DNA from: Candidatus Gastranaerophilales bacterium
Lineage (GTDB): Bacteria > Cyanobacteriota > Vampirovibrionia > Gastranaerophilales > UBA9579
DNA length: 59,834 nucleotides
Assembly (NCBI GenBank): GCA_028689995.1
Contig: JAQVCB010000007.1
Location: 1 to 59,834 of the forward strand
Direction: 5' to 3'
Positions 35,159 through 44,078 of the stretch are shown here, piece after piece; position 1 is the first letter of the stretch, and each line of letters opens with the position of its first letter. The notes under the pieces are model-generated. The model had not been told where the DNA came from. It worked only from the letters and a program-made list of their open reading frames with translations, and made no database searches. The translations under genes and the position numbers were made by a program.

Positions 35159-35935
35159 TTAATTATAGATTATTTCTACATTTCTGCTTGATATTAGTGT
35201 GTAAGCTTTTTCGTCTGCTTTGACTATCAGGTGGCCTGATTTGTTTATTCCTTCTATTGTTCCTGAAAATCTTATACCTTCTAATGTAAAATAAATTTTA
35301 CATTCTTTAATATTGGAATATTCAAGCCATTTAGCAGTAATTTCATCAGGATTTTGCTGATATATTTTAAAATATTTTTCAAAATAATTGCATATTTCGG
35401 CGGCAAGTAAATTTATATTTATTTTATTGCCTGTTATTTCTAATAATGAAGCTACGTTGTATTTATTATTATTTATATTTAAGTTTTTTGTATTTGCATT
35501 AATTCCGATACCTATGATATTTGTAGATAAATTTCCTCTTGTTACTGATTGAGTAAGGATACCTCCGAGTTTGTTTCTTTTATATATTATGTCATTTACC
35601 CATTTTAAATTTACATTAATTTGGGCTGCAGATTTAATTGCCTCTGTGCAGGCAATTCCAGCAGTAAAAGTAATCAGGTTTGAAAGTTCACTTATTTTGG
35701 AAACTGTAATAATGCTTAAATAAAGTCCGCCTTCAGGTGAATTCCAGACATTATCCTGCTGTCCTTTACCGGAAGATTGAGTCTTTGCTATTATTAAATC
35801 TCCAAATTTAGCATTGGATGAATTAATCAATCTCAATGATTCAAGGTTCGTTGAATCAATATTATCGAGGAGAAATATTCTTTTGCCTATCTGAGAAGTT
35901 TTTAAATTTTCTTTTATTTCATCAATATTGAACAT
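35159..35935 (-). CDS. birA: biotin-[acetyl-CoA-carboxylase] ligase BirA
   Basis: About 258 residues that attach biotin to the carrier domain of acetyl-CoA carboxylase. Motifs: DSTNLESLRL, a ligase loop SSGKGQQDNVWNSP in place of the usual GRGRRGRxW, LKWVNDI and GGILTQ. GIGINAN and the C-terminal SH3-like domain (FSGTIEGINKSGHLIV) are present. The N-terminal helix-turn-helix of E. coli BirA is missing, so it cannot repress the biotin genes. I choose the ATG at 35935 (MFNIDEI), which overlaps the upstream ligase gene by 14 bases; the frame is open to 35959. Confidence 0.88.
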   Translation of the reverse strand: MFNIDEIKENLKTSQIGKRIFLLDNIDSTNLESLRLINSSNAKFGDLIIAKTQSSGKGQQDNVWNSPEGGLYLSIITVSKISELSNLITFTAGIACTEAIKSAAQINVNLKWVNDIIYKRNKLGGILTQSVTRGNLSTNIIGIGINANTKNLNINNNKYNVASLLEITGNKININLLAAEICNYFEKYFKIYQQNPDEITAKWLEYSNIKECKIYFTLEGIRFSGTIEGINKSGHLIVKADEKAYTLISSRNVEIIYN

Positions 35936-36611
35936 ATTTACAACCAAATATTGCTTCAAATCCTGATATTACAGCTCTTGAAATAATATTGATATCTGCA
36001 ATGGCAGGATTTATTTGTTTTATTGTTATCAGATTTTTGTCAGGATTTTCTGAGTAAAAAATATTTTCCAGCATTTTTGGATCTATATCAAGAAGAATAG
36101 AACCGTGCTGGAGAATATAATTTTGTTTTCTAAATTGTGCGCTTCCGATGATTTTTTTGCCCTTGTAATTAAGATCAGCGCCTGTCGACAGTGCCATACA
36201 AAAATCATTTTGTACTGAAACTTTTTTAGTTTCAGGAAATGAAAGATCAATATTTAATAATTTAAAGCCTGTTATGAGAGCTTGTGATATTTCCCTGTAC
36301 GATAAAATAACAGATTTGCCATTCTCAAGAAAATCTTCATGTGTAATAAAACAGTATGTTAATTCCTTATCATGTAATACTGCACGTCCGCCTGTTGGGC
36401 GTTTGACAATTTCTATATTATTTAATCTGCAATAATCTGTATTAATTCCTGTTAATGCCTGATTTCTTCCAATTGTCAGAGTCGGTTTTTCCCATCCATA
36501 AAGTCTTAATATCGGCTTTGCCTTATTTTTTATGGATTCATTATGAATTGATATGTCAATAGACATATTTTTCAAGCCCGAATACTCTTTATATGGAATC
36601 AGCTTAGGCAT
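35922..36611 (-). CDS. lipoate-protein ligase A family protein
   Basis: A 229-residue BPL/LplA-fold protein of the LplA/LipM type that transfers lipoyl or octanoyl groups to carrier proteins. Motifs: RLYGWEKPTLTIGRNQ, VKRPTGGRAVLHDKELTY (the family's most conserved block), GADLNYKGKKIIGSAQFRK (catalytic Lys or Cys region) and LQHGSILLDID. The gene overlaps birA by 14 bases and the upstream zinc-ribbon gene by 8 bases, so three genes form a tight operon that modifies carrier proteins. It could also be an octanoyltransferase. Confidence 0.85.
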   Translation of the reverse strand: MPKLIPYKEYSGLKNMSIDISIHNESIKNKAKPILRLYGWEKPTLTIGRNQALTGINTDYCRLNNIEIVKRPTGGRAVLHDKELTYCFITHEDFLENGKSVILSYREISQALITGFKLLNIDLSFPETKKVSVQNDFCMALSTGADLNYKGKKIIGSAQFRKQNYILQHGSILLDIDPKMLENIFYSENPDKNLITIKQINPAIADINIISRAVISGFEAIFGCKYVQY

Positions 36612-36912
36612 CCTTGGGGTTTGGTTCCTGATCTAACGGATAAGGTGCGGGAGGTTGTTTGAATGTTGACTTGTAAACAAAAGAAAAATGAAATGGATAG
36701 CTTTCTTTTTCAAGTTGATATTTTACTCCATAGAGGTCTTCGAGAGCTTTTGCAAACTGTTCACCGATTTTTTCGGAAAGTTTTTCTCCACAAATCTGAC
36801 AAATGACAGGTTCTTTTTCTTTCATTCTTAATACGTTGATGTTGAATTCATTGCCGCATCTGCATTTTAGAGCGATTCTCGGAAATTCTGACTGATTAAT
36901 TTTTTCTGGCAT
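36604..36912 (-). CDS. small zinc-ribbon-like protein
   Basis: A 102-residue protein with a CRC...CQIC pattern (Cys near residues 17, 19, 37 and 40) that would bind zinc, followed by a helix (SEKIGEQFAKALEDLYG) and a Pro-rich C-terminus. No signal peptide. Its 3' end overlaps the lipoate-ligase gene by 8 bases. I do not recognise the family; its place in this operon suggests a link with carrier-protein modification or simply co-transcription. The ATG at 36912 has AGAGGTA 9 bases upstream. Confidence 0.65.
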   Translation of the reverse strand: MPEKINQSEFPRIALKCRCGNEFNINVLRMKEKEPVICQICGEKLSEKIGEQFAKALEDLYGVKYQLEKESYPFHFSFVYKSTFKQPPAPYPLDQEPNPKDA

Positions 36913-37102
36913 AAATACCTCTAACTTTATGTTATACTCAACTCTGTCATGATCTAGTTACACACACACCCACCCGCTCATCGCGGCTGTGTATGTGTTT
37001 CACCTTTCCAATGGTCGGGTTTGAAAAATCCTAATTTTCTTCGAAAATTGAATTTTTCCGCACCCTCAAGGCCTATTATTACAGAAATAAGATTAATTTG
37101 CT

Positions 37103-38308
37103 ATGAAAAGAATTTGTTATTTTGAATGTTTTTCCGGTGCCAGCGGCGATATGATTCTTGCTGCTCTTTTAGGTACAGGAATTAATAAAAAACAATTTTT
37201 AACTGAACTGGATAAAATTAAGGATATTAAGGGCTATTTTGAAATAAAAATTTCAGACGTGGTTAAAAAAGGTATTTCTGCTGTTGATGCAGATGTTATT
37301 CTGACGCACCATGAACACCATCATAGAGGTCTTAATGACATTGTAAAGATAATTAATTCTTCTGATATTGATTCAAAGGTAAAAAATCTGGCCATTAAAA
37401 TATTTACTACTTTGGCAAAAGCAGAAGCAAAAGTTCATAATCAGGATATAAACACAGTCCATTTTCATGAAGTTGGAGCAATTGATGCTATAGTCGATAT
37501 AGTAGGATTTTCTATTTTGTTTACTTCTTTAAATATTGATAAAGTTATAATCAGTCCGGTTAATGCAGGATCTGGATTTGTAAATGCTGATCATGGAGTA
37601 TTACCTGTCCCTGCTCCGGCAACGCTGGAAATTTTAAAAGAATCCATCTGGCCTGTTAATAACTCGATAAAAATCGAAGGTGAAACCCTCACACCAACCG
37701 GTGCTGCAATACTTGCCACCATAAAAGATGAATTTGGAAGTTTTCCGAAGTTTGATCAAATAACTTCAGTATCATATGGAGCCGGTAAAAAGAATTTTGA
37801 AAATATAGCAAATGTGATCAGACTAACACTTGGAAACACCTATGAAAGTAACCATATAGATAACGATTCTGTTTATGTGCTCGAAACAAATATAGATGAC
37901 ATGCAACCTGAATTTTACGATTATATAATGTCACGACTATTCGATAATGGTGCGCTGGATGTATATTTAACTCCAATTATTATGAAAAAATCCCGTCCGG
38001 CATGTAAAATTTCTGTTATATGTAATGAAAAAAATAAGTCTTTGATGGAGAAAATAATTTTTGATGAAACATCTACAATCGGCATCAGGAGCTATAAGAC
38101 ACAAAGATCTATTTTGAAGAAAGAATTTGTAAAAGTAAACCTTGAAGGACTTGGCGAAATATCGGTAAAAATAGCAAAAGACAATGACGGCAAAATATTA
38201 TCCGTAAAACCGGAATATGAAGATTGCGCAAAGCTGGCAATACTAAATAATATGCCGATTAAAAACATTTATGATTTTGCATTAAAAAATTTCGATTCTA
38301 ATAAATAA
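37103..38308 (+). CDS. larC: nickel-pincer cofactor biosynthesis protein LarC
   Basis: A 401-residue LarC, which inserts nickel into the pincer cofactor of lactate racemase and related enzymes. The start ECFSGASGDMILAALLGTG is diagnostic, with the His-rich TDILTHHEHHHRGL-type stretch (HHEHHHRGLNDI) binding nickel, VHFHEVGAIDAIVDIVG, and the C-terminal ETNIDDMQPEFYDYIM. In several bacteria LarC is made by a programmed frameshift; here it is one uninterrupted frame. No larA, larB or larE is in the window, so the user enzyme is unknown. ATG at 37103. Confidence 0.93.
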   Translation: MKRICYFECFSGASGDMILAALLGTGINKKQFLTELDKIKDIKGYFEIKISDVVKKGISAVDADVILTHHEHHHRGLNDIVKIINSSDIDSKVKNLAIKIFTTLAKAEAKVHNQDINTVHFHEVGAIDAIVDIVGFSILFTSLNIDKVIISPVNAGSGFVNADHGVLPVPAPATLEILKESIWPVNNSIKIEGETLTPTGAAILATIKDEFGSFPKFDQITSVSYGAGKKNFENIANVIRLTLGNTYESNHIDNDSVYVLETNIDDMQPEFYDYIMSRLFDNGALDVYLTPIIMKKSRPACKISVICNEKNKSLMEKIIFDETSTIGIRSYKTQRSILKKEFVKVNLEGLGEISVKIAKDNDGKILSVKPEYEDCAKLAILNNMPIKNIYDFALKNFDSNK

Positions 38309-38497
38309 AATTATAGTTAATATTTTCCTAAAAATTATTTTTTTGTTATTCTTATATTAGTGAAAGATTTATTTCTAATTTATTTTCGAATTAAACTAGG
38401 TAAATAAAAGTATTAACTATTTAGGAATATTTCGTTATAATCAAATTATCTGTTATGTGTTCGAGTCGATAATCACATTATTTGAGAAGAATAAAAT

Positions 38498-39175
38498 ATG
38501 TTTCAAGAAACCAAAACGCATGAAGTAACTGTCGACATAGTGATCTTTACAATTAGAAAAAAGAAACTGGAAGTACTGTTAATCCAAAGAGGTTATGATC
38601 CATTTAAAGATAAGTGGGCTATGCCTGGAGGATTCATAAGGCTATCTGAACCATTGGATGATGCTGCAAAAAGAGTTTTGTATGAAAAAACTCACGTAAA
38701 AGATGTTTATCTTGAGCAGCTATACACATTTGGTGATCCGGGAAGATACCCTAATGCCAGAGTTATAACAGTAAGTTACTTTGCACTGATTAGGTCTGAC
38801 GATATTCAGTTATCTCATGAATCTGACGTTAATATTCAACAGGTTAACTGGCATCCGGTATATAGTTTGCCACCTCTTGCATATGACCATAAAGAAATTA
38901 TTGAACATGCATTAAAGAGACTAAGAGATCGTCTTGAATACACACCGATAGCATTTCAGCTTTTACCAAAGAAGTTTACTTTAACAGAACTTCAAAAAAC
39001 CTATGAAATGATCCTTGATAAGGATCTTGATAAGAGAAACTTCAGAAAGAAAATGATTTCTTTAAATATTCTTAATGAATCGGACGAATTTACAAAACTT
39101 TCTTCCAAAAGACCTGCAAGGTTGTTTTCTTTTATTGATGATTCAATGGATACCCCAATAAGTAGTATTTTATAA
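38498..39175 (+). CDS. Nudix-fold transcription regulator, NrtR-like
   Basis: A 225-residue protein: a Nudix domain (residues 8-140) followed by a winged helix (about 150-225; FTLTELQKTYEMI, NFRKKMISLNI). This is the NrtR design, a repressor that senses ADP-ribose or a related compound and usually controls NAD genes. The Nudix box reads GGFIRLSEPLDDAAKRVLYEK: the R is kept but two of the three Glu of REUxEE are Val and Lys, so hydrolase activity is unlikely and the domain probably only binds its ligand. No NAD gene is adjacent, so the regulon cannot be named. Confidence 0.85.
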   Translation: MFQETKTHEVTVDIVIFTIRKKKLEVLLIQRGYDPFKDKWAMPGGFIRLSEPLDDAAKRVLYEKTHVKDVYLEQLYTFGDPGRYPNARVITVSYFALIRSDDIQLSHESDVNIQQVNWHPVYSLPPLAYDHKEIIEHALKRLRDRLEYTPIAFQLLPKKFTLTELQKTYEMILDKDLDKRNFRKKMISLNILNESDEFTKLSSKRPARLFSFIDDSMDTPISSIL

Positions 39176-39180
39176 ATAAT

Positions 39181-39918
39181 TTAATATAATCCTTCCAGTA
39201 AGACATATCTGCCTAGTGGGATAACATTGCAATAAATTTCAAGCGATTTTATAAAGCATGGGTTCATGCAAAACCCACCGGATAAATATATTTTGTCTGG
39301 TTGACCAGCAAATTTCCATGTACTATAAGCAATTCCATGTATATATTTAGATATGGCTGTTTCTGCCGGAGTATCAGAAGCAATTAAATCCATTATTTTT
39401 TCCATTGCAAATACTCCACAGGTGACTGGAATCTTTTCATTATGGGTTTCAATATGAACCGGATTTATGTCATAAAATTTACAGAGCATTTCTACAGTTG
39501 CACCTGTTGCGCTCCCGCAATTTCCATTCCAGTCAAGATCGCAGTATTTGCCTCCCTTGAATTTTATCCATTTTACGTCTCTGCTACCAAGATCGACAAT
39601 AGTTGCATCCTGTGGATTGTTTAAAATTTTCTTTGCACCGTATGCAAGGGCAATAACTTCATTTTCATAGATGCCATCTGTTTTTATGTGGTTTTTAACC
39701 ATATGTCCTGTTGCGTTGTCAAACAATATATTCAATTTTTGCAATTGTTTTGATGGAAAAAGTGAAATTTTTCCTTTTAATAAATTTCCGTTTTTATCTC
39801 TAAATTCGGATATTTCTTTATTTTCATTTAAAAAGCTGTTTTGAATATCACTATCATCTTCGAATAGTTCTAAAACCTTGCTCCATGTTGTTCCAGCATC
39901 AATTAATAACTTATTCAT
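39181..39918 (-). CDS. 2-hydroxyacyl-CoA dehydratase activator-like ATPase
   Basis: A 245-residue member of the BadF/BadG/HgdC family (actin/Hsp70-like ATPase). The phosphate loop is LLIDAGTTWSKVLEL near residues 4-18. Two cysteines match those that bridge the 4Fe-4S cluster of the HgdC homodimer: GNCGSATGATVEML and VTCGVFAMEKIMD. The second phosphate motif is DLGSRDVKW and the last is YLSGGFCMNP. Such proteins drive a low-potential electron into a partner enzyme at the cost of ATP. The gene lies 5 bases behind the partner gene below. The usual dehydratase subunits are absent, so the partner is probably the adjacent protein. Confidence 0.78.
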   Translation of the reverse strand: MNKLLIDAGTTWSKVLELFEDDSDIQNSFLNENKEISEFRDKNGNLLKGKISLFPSKQLQKLNILFDNATGHMVKNHIKTDGIYENEVIALAYGAKKILNNPQDATIVDLGSRDVKWIKFKGGKYCDLDWNGNCGSATGATVEMLCKFYDINPVHIETHNEKIPVTCGVFAMEKIMDLIASDTPAETAISKYIHGIAYSTWKFAGQPDKIYLSGGFCMNPCFIKSLEIYCNVIPLGRYVLLEGLY

Positions 39919-39923
39919 AGAGT

Positions 39924-40667
39924 TTAACCTAATCTGATATATGCTTCAATCTTGGCTCTGACAGAATTTGAAGCAATATCATCTACATCAACATACAGAC
40001 CATTATATTTTTTGGCCAGATATTTGGCTAGTTGCATTTTGGCACAAAATGTCTGAGCGAAAAAGACAGTAGGTATTGATTTATTTACAAGCATTTCCAG
40101 ATCCAAATCAGCAGGTCTGCCGGCTTCCACACACCTTGTCCAACCAAACACATGGGTTTTATCGGGAAATAAATCCAGAATGCTCAGATCATTAGGTGGC
40201 ACGCCCCAGAATCCAAATTCAGGTTCGCATTTTTCAGGAATTGTATTTGTTTGCTTAATTATTCCGTCCATAATTCTGATAATTTTATTTTTTAGAGGTA
40301 AATTACTTTCGGAAATCGGCGTGTATAGTTCCGAGTCATTATATTTGCAGTATTTTGTTTGAATTATGTTAAACCCCATATCGGATAATATTTTTGCGGC
40401 AAATCTTCCGTTGTCGCATTTTTCTTCTCCGACTGAAGCAATAATAACATCAAGGTGATCTTTAAGATAAAGAGCATTATCAATAATGTTAGTAATAATT
40501 CGACAGTAAGCATCGGGAAGAACATTTGATGAACAATGATTATAATTTATATCAAGATCAATAATTTCATGTGCAGGGTAAGTGCTTTGCGTATGCTTTA
40601 AAACATCGGGATCAGGATATCCCCATATGCCGATTAATCTTTTATTTTCCTGAACATTGTCAATCAT
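39924..40667 (-). CDS. Cys-containing protein with internal duplication, partner of the activator ATPase
   Basis: About 247 residues, no signal peptide. The two halves begin with the same pattern: IGIWGYPDPDVLKHT near the N-terminus and FGFWGVPPNDLSILD near residue 150, each followed after some 20-25 residues by a Cys (NHC and TRC). Seven cysteines are spread over the protein and could hold a metal cluster. I do not recognise the family. The next gene, 5 bases downstream, encodes the activator ATPase, so this may be its electron acceptor. ATG 40667 is chosen: GGGG lies 8 bases upstream, and a TATAAT lies just before the alternative TTG at 40694. Confidence 0.65.
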   Translation of the reverse strand: MIDNVQENKRLIGIWGYPDPDVLKHTQSTYPAHEIIDLDINYNHCSSNVLPDAYCRIITNIIDNALYLKDHLDVIIASVGEEKCDNGRFAAKILSDMGFNIIQTKYCKYNDSELYTPISESNLPLKNKIIRIMDGIIKQTNTIPEKCEPEFGFWGVPPNDLSILDLFPDKTHVFGWTRCVEAGRPADLDLEMLVNKSIPTVFFAQTFCAKMQLAKYLAKKYNGLYVDVDDIASNSVRAKIEAYIRLG

Positions 40668-40698
40668 TACTGATGCCCCATTTCCCTTTTGCAATATG

Positions 40699-40704
40699 AT
40701 TATA
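40699..40704 (-). promoter_or_regulatory. -10 box of the activator operon
   Basis: A perfect TATAAT on the minus strand, 32 bases before the chosen ATG (40667). The terminator of the upstream symporter gene lies directly before it, so this is the start of a separate transcript. Confidence 0.4.
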
Positions 40705-40726
40705 CTCCATAAGAAATAATTTGTAT

Positions 40727-40757
40727 AAAAAAAACGCTGCTCTTGCAGCGCTTTTTT
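40727..40757 (-). terminator. intrinsic terminator after the symporter gene
   Basis: CGCTGC/GCAGCG stem (40735-40740 and 40745-40750), 4-base loop, with a run of A on the left and T on the right. On the minus strand it ends the symporter transcript with a U-tract; it would work in both directions. Confidence 0.85.
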
Positions 40758-40781
40758 AGATTAAATTTCCGTTATTTATAT

Positions 40782-42101
40782 TTAAACTACTTCTTTCCAG
40801 ACTTCCTGATTACCAAGCAAGTCATAATCCAGCTCACCTTCGTTTGATGCTATAACTGACGCAACAACTGCGTCGCTTGTTACATTCGGTACAGTTCTAA
40901 ACATATCGACTATACGATCTATTGCAAATAAGAATGTGAATCCTTGCCCTACCTGATCAAGACTAAGTCCCAGTCCGCTCAAAATAAGTATCATTGAAAT
41001 CCATCCGCCGCTTGGAATACCTGCTGCGGCGCATGATGCAATTGCTGCAAGAATGCAAATCTGAATAACAGAAAATATATCAAGTGGTACTCCGTACGCC
41101 TGGCATAAAGTTATAACTGCTATTGTCTGAAACAATGCTGTTCCGTCCATATGCATTGTGGCTCCGAGAGGTAATACAAAGCTGCAAATTTTACTTGATA
41201 TGCCTGCTCTTCTTTCGCAGCATGCTATTGTTACGGGTAATGTTGCTGAGCTGCTTGCTGTTCCGAATGCAACCATCATTGCTTCAGCTATTGCTCTATA
41301 CAGAGATTTGAAGTTTACTTTACTGAAAATTCTTAGTATTAAAGGATATACAATGAACAATTGGATAAGTAGTCCAACTATTACAGTTAGTATATAAAAT
41401 CTGGTATCGAATAATACCTTGATGCCGGATATTGCTACCGAATAAGCAGTTAATGCAAATACACCCGGCGTTGCCGCCCACATTATCCAGTCAGTAATCT
41501 TCATAGTCGCGGCAAATATTGATTCAAAGAATGAGACAACAGGCCTGTTTATTTCTCCAATTGTAGCAAGTGCCAGAGCAAAAACTATTACAAATAATAA
41601 AATTGGAGCTAATTCCCCTTTAGCAAGTGAAGAAGCATTAGGAATCATGTTTAAATATATTTGTCCGAGGTTTGAACGATCATCTTGCATTACCTGAACC
41701 TGTTGCTGGACTTCAACTGCCTGTTGGTGACTAATAAACTTCTGAATGTTTTTACCCGGATTAATTGATAAAGCAAGTGTTGATCCTATTACTACAGCCA
41801 TTATCGTTATTAGAGTGTAATAAAGCACCATTTTCATTCCAATTTTGCCCAGTTGCTTGCTGTCACCTAGGCTTGCTATTCCGACAATAATTGCGCTTGC
41901 AACCAGCGGTATAACTACCATTTGAATTAACCTGATAAATGCTTGTCCTACGAATCCAAGTATATTAATCCAAACTTCTTTATTATCAAGTGTTTGAACA
42001 ATTAATCCCATAACAACACCGGCTATAAGAGCAAATATGATATGCCAGTGTCTTTTAACGCCTAATCCTAAGGCTACTAAAATTTGCCAATGTATTTTCA
42101 T
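40782..42101 (-). CDS. dicarboxylate/amino acid:cation symporter (GltP/DctA family)
   Basis: A 439-residue inner-membrane transporter of the DAACS family, importing dicarboxylates, glutamate or aspartate with protons or sodium. About eight membrane helices with two re-entrant loops. The serine-rich motif ASSSATLPVT (hairpin 1), the helix motif MHMDGTALFQ, and DRIVDMFRTVPNVTSDAV (the equivalent of DRxxDMxRTxxNVxGD) are all present. Substrate cannot be fixed from sequence. It follows the glycosyltransferase gene by 194 bases and has its own terminator. Confidence 0.9.
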   Translation of the reverse strand: MKIHWQILVALGLGVKRHWHIIFALIAGVVMGLIVQTLDNKEVWINILGFVGQAFIRLIQMVVIPLVASAIIVGIASLGDSKQLGKIGMKMVLYYTLITIMAVVIGSTLALSINPGKNIQKFISHQQAVEVQQQVQVMQDDRSNLGQIYLNMIPNASSLAKGELAPILLFVIVFALALATIGEINRPVVSFFESIFAATMKITDWIMWAATPGVFALTAYSVAISGIKVLFDTRFYILTVIVGLLIQLFIVYPLILRIFSKVNFKSLYRAIAEAMMVAFGTASSSATLPVTIACCERRAGISSKICSFVLPLGATMHMDGTALFQTIAVITLCQAYGVPLDIFSVIQICILAAIASCAAAGIPSGGWISMILILSGLGLSLDQVGQGFTFLFAIDRIVDMFRTVPNVTSDAVVASVIASNEGELDYDLLGNQEVWKEVV

Positions 42102-42295
42102 TTATCTGTCCTTTCAAAAGTTTATTTTTCTATTATTTAATAAATTTTTTCTAGTTTGGTAAATATTATATTTAAGAAAATTTACTCTGTATAATTTTAA
42201 TAGTTATTTAATAATCGTAGATCATTCATTTTAAGGAAAATTGAATCTGTTTATATTTTTATATCTTTAAATTTGTAATCAAGAATATTTGAAGA

Positions 42296-43498
42296 TTAAA
42301 TCATTTTCTCAAATAATGCAAGTTGTTTGGGCAAAAGTTTGTTTAAGTCGTAGTTATCAAGAATAGTTTGTCTGGCGTTTTTTCTGATTAAATCAAGTTG
42401 GTCTTCTGATGTTACCAGTACTTCACAAACTTTTTCTGCGATTTTTTCTGGGGAGAAAAAGTCGGTTAGAAAACCATTAACACCGTCAGTTATTACTTCC
42501 TGAACAGGTTGTGTATTCGAACCGATCACAACGCATCCTGCTGACATCGCTTCTAATGCTGACCATGAAAGGACAAACGGATAAGTTAGATAAACATGCG
42601 CTTTTGATACCTGCAAAACTTTAAGATAATCGTTGTAAGGAATATTACCTGTAAAATGTACTCGTGACATATCAGGATTTAATTTTTCCATCATCAATTG
42701 TTTGAAAGTTTTTCCGTCTGGAAGCTGGCCTCCGTAGCAGACTCGATCTTCGCCTACAATAACAATGTGGCAATTAGGACGTTTCTCAAGAATAATTGCA
42801 ACTGCTTCCATGAACTGTGGAAAACCTCTGTAGGGTTCTAATCCACGACTAACATAGGTAACAATTTCATCTACATGAGACAAATCAAGCTGAGGAATAA
42901 CCAGTCTAGTTTCTGGATTTGGTACGCAATAATTAGTTTCAATGCCGTCATGCATAACCGAAATTTTATTACTGAATTCCTTGGGAAATTGGCTATGCTG
43001 CCAATGAGTCGGAGATATACCATAGTCACAGGAGTATAAATCGACCAAAATATGTGAATTTTTAACTCTTATATTGGCTTCTGTATTTATTGTGACTAAA
43101 TCAGGATTTACAAAATCTACATCTGATCCGTGTGCATTGTAGAACCATTCAAAATAAACAAGCAGTGGTGTATCAGGGAAAATATCCTTCATAAACATAT
43201 TTGATCCCCATGAATGGCCGTATATAATGTCCGGTTTAAATCCCTGTGATTTTAATTGTAAAGCAGCTTCCGCAGCTGCCTGAGCATGCAGAATTGAATC
43301 TTCATAGAATTTTAAATATCGGTGTGTTTCTTTACCTACTTCACGTTTAAGAGGATAAACTGCCTTTAAAACACCAGGAATATTATATTCTTTTCTGTTT
43401 GTTATAAAAACAACTTTGTTTTTCGGGTCTTTTGCCAGATGACTTGCAAGATGCCTGAATTGTGCCGGAAAGTTGCGATGAAGAAATAATATATTCAT
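42296..43498 (-). CDS. glycosyltransferase family 4-like protein
   Basis: A 400-residue GT-B glycosyltransferase. The N-terminal half begins MNILFLHRNFPAQFRHLA, and the C-terminal half carries the donor-binding features: VTYVSRGLEPYRGFPQFMEA, VIVGEDR and the ALEAMSAGCVVIGSNTQPVQEVI segment with the EX7E type pattern. The length fits GT4 members. It probably adds a sugar to a surface glycan, LPS or exported protein. The gene stands alone. Confidence 0.85.
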   Translation of the reverse strand: MNILFLHRNFPAQFRHLASHLAKDPKNKVVFITNRKEYNIPGVLKAVYPLKREVGKETHRYLKFYEDSILHAQAAAEAALQLKSQGFKPDIIYGHSWGSNMFMKDIFPDTPLLVYFEWFYNAHGSDVDFVNPDLVTINTEANIRVKNSHILVDLYSCDYGISPTHWQHSQFPKEFSNKISVMHDGIETNYCVPNPETRLVIPQLDLSHVDEIVTYVSRGLEPYRGFPQFMEAVAIILEKRPNCHIVIVGEDRVCYGGQLPDGKTFKQLMMEKLNPDMSRVHFTGNIPYNDYLKVLQVSKAHVYLTYPFVLSWSALEAMSAGCVVIGSNTQPVQEVITDGVNGFLTDFFSPEKIAEKVCEVLVTSEDQLDLIRKNARQTILDNYDLNKLLPKQLALFEKMI

Positions 43499-43561
43499 AT
43501 AAATCTCTTTTATTTACTTATAGTATGTTGTTTTTAATTAATATGATAAAATCTGCGAAAT

Positions 43562-43677
43562 GTCATCCTGAGGAGCGAAGCGACGTGAGGATCTTATCAA
43601 TAGTAAATTTTATAGCAAATTTATAGTTAAAATAGTAAATTAGACAGATTGCCACGGGCTAAAGCCCTCGCAATGAC
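43562..43677. repeat. palindromic dispersed-repeat element
   Basis: One end reads GTCATCCTGAGGAGCGAAGC followed by GACGTGAGGATCT; the other, inverted, reads GTCATTGCGAGGGCTTTAGC followed by CCGTGGCAATCT. Each end is a short palindrome (GAGCGAAGC core; GGGCTTTAGCCC core). The base composition differs from the surrounding AT-rich DNA. Very similar palindromes are scattered through many unrelated bacterial genomes (established knowledge). No reading frame. Confidence 0.65.
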
Positions 43678-43744
43678 TATTGTTCAATTTCATCATATTA
43701 GTTGCAACATTTTTTTGTTTGTTCCTTATAATAAAGCAAAATAA

Positions 43745-43781
43745 TATAGAAAAGAAGGATTCTAAATCCTTCTTTTCTATA
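43745..43781. terminator. hairpin after the 63-residue gene
   Basis: A perfect 16-bp stem, TATAGAAAAGAAGGAT (43745-43760) with its inverse complement (43766-43781), and a 5-base loop. It is 8 bases beyond the stop of the gene at 43790. There is no U-run directly after it on the minus strand, though the stem base is U-rich. Confidence 0.6.
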
Positions 43782-43789
43782 GATTAGAA

Positions 43790-43981
43790 TTAATTTTCAT
43801 CTACAACATTTGCTATTAATTCACCATAAATATCAACACTCCCGGTTGTTTCTTCCATAACATATTTAATATCTTCATTTTTAGCGAGTTCAGTTTCTAT
43901 TATTTCTTGTGCTTTGTCAAAATCCCTAAATTCACCTATTTTTTTTCGATCAAGACCTGTTTTAATATAAACCTGATACAT
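43790..43981 (-). CDS. 63-residue hypothetical protein
   Basis: A small soluble protein (MYQVYIKTGLDRKKIGEF then DFDKAQEIIETELAKNEDI). The alternating charged pattern suggests a small alpha/beta fold. AAAAAGGAGAAAATATG gives a very good ribosome site, and a strong hairpin follows the stop, so it is a complete transcription unit. Family not recognised. Confidence 0.65.
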   Translation of the reverse strand: MYQVYIKTGLDRKKIGEFRDFDKAQEIIETELAKNEDIKYVMEETTGSVDIYGELIANVVDEN

Positions 43982-44078
43982 ATTTTCTCCTTTTTAATAC
44001 TTATAATTATTATTATATTATAAATTTTATATTAGTTTGTAGGCTTTGCAATGCGTACCAAAAAATCCAAAAAGAATG

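Noticed and set aside
41123-41397. Two plus-strand frames inside the symporter gene
   Set aside because: They are shadows of a convincing transporter gene on the other strand.
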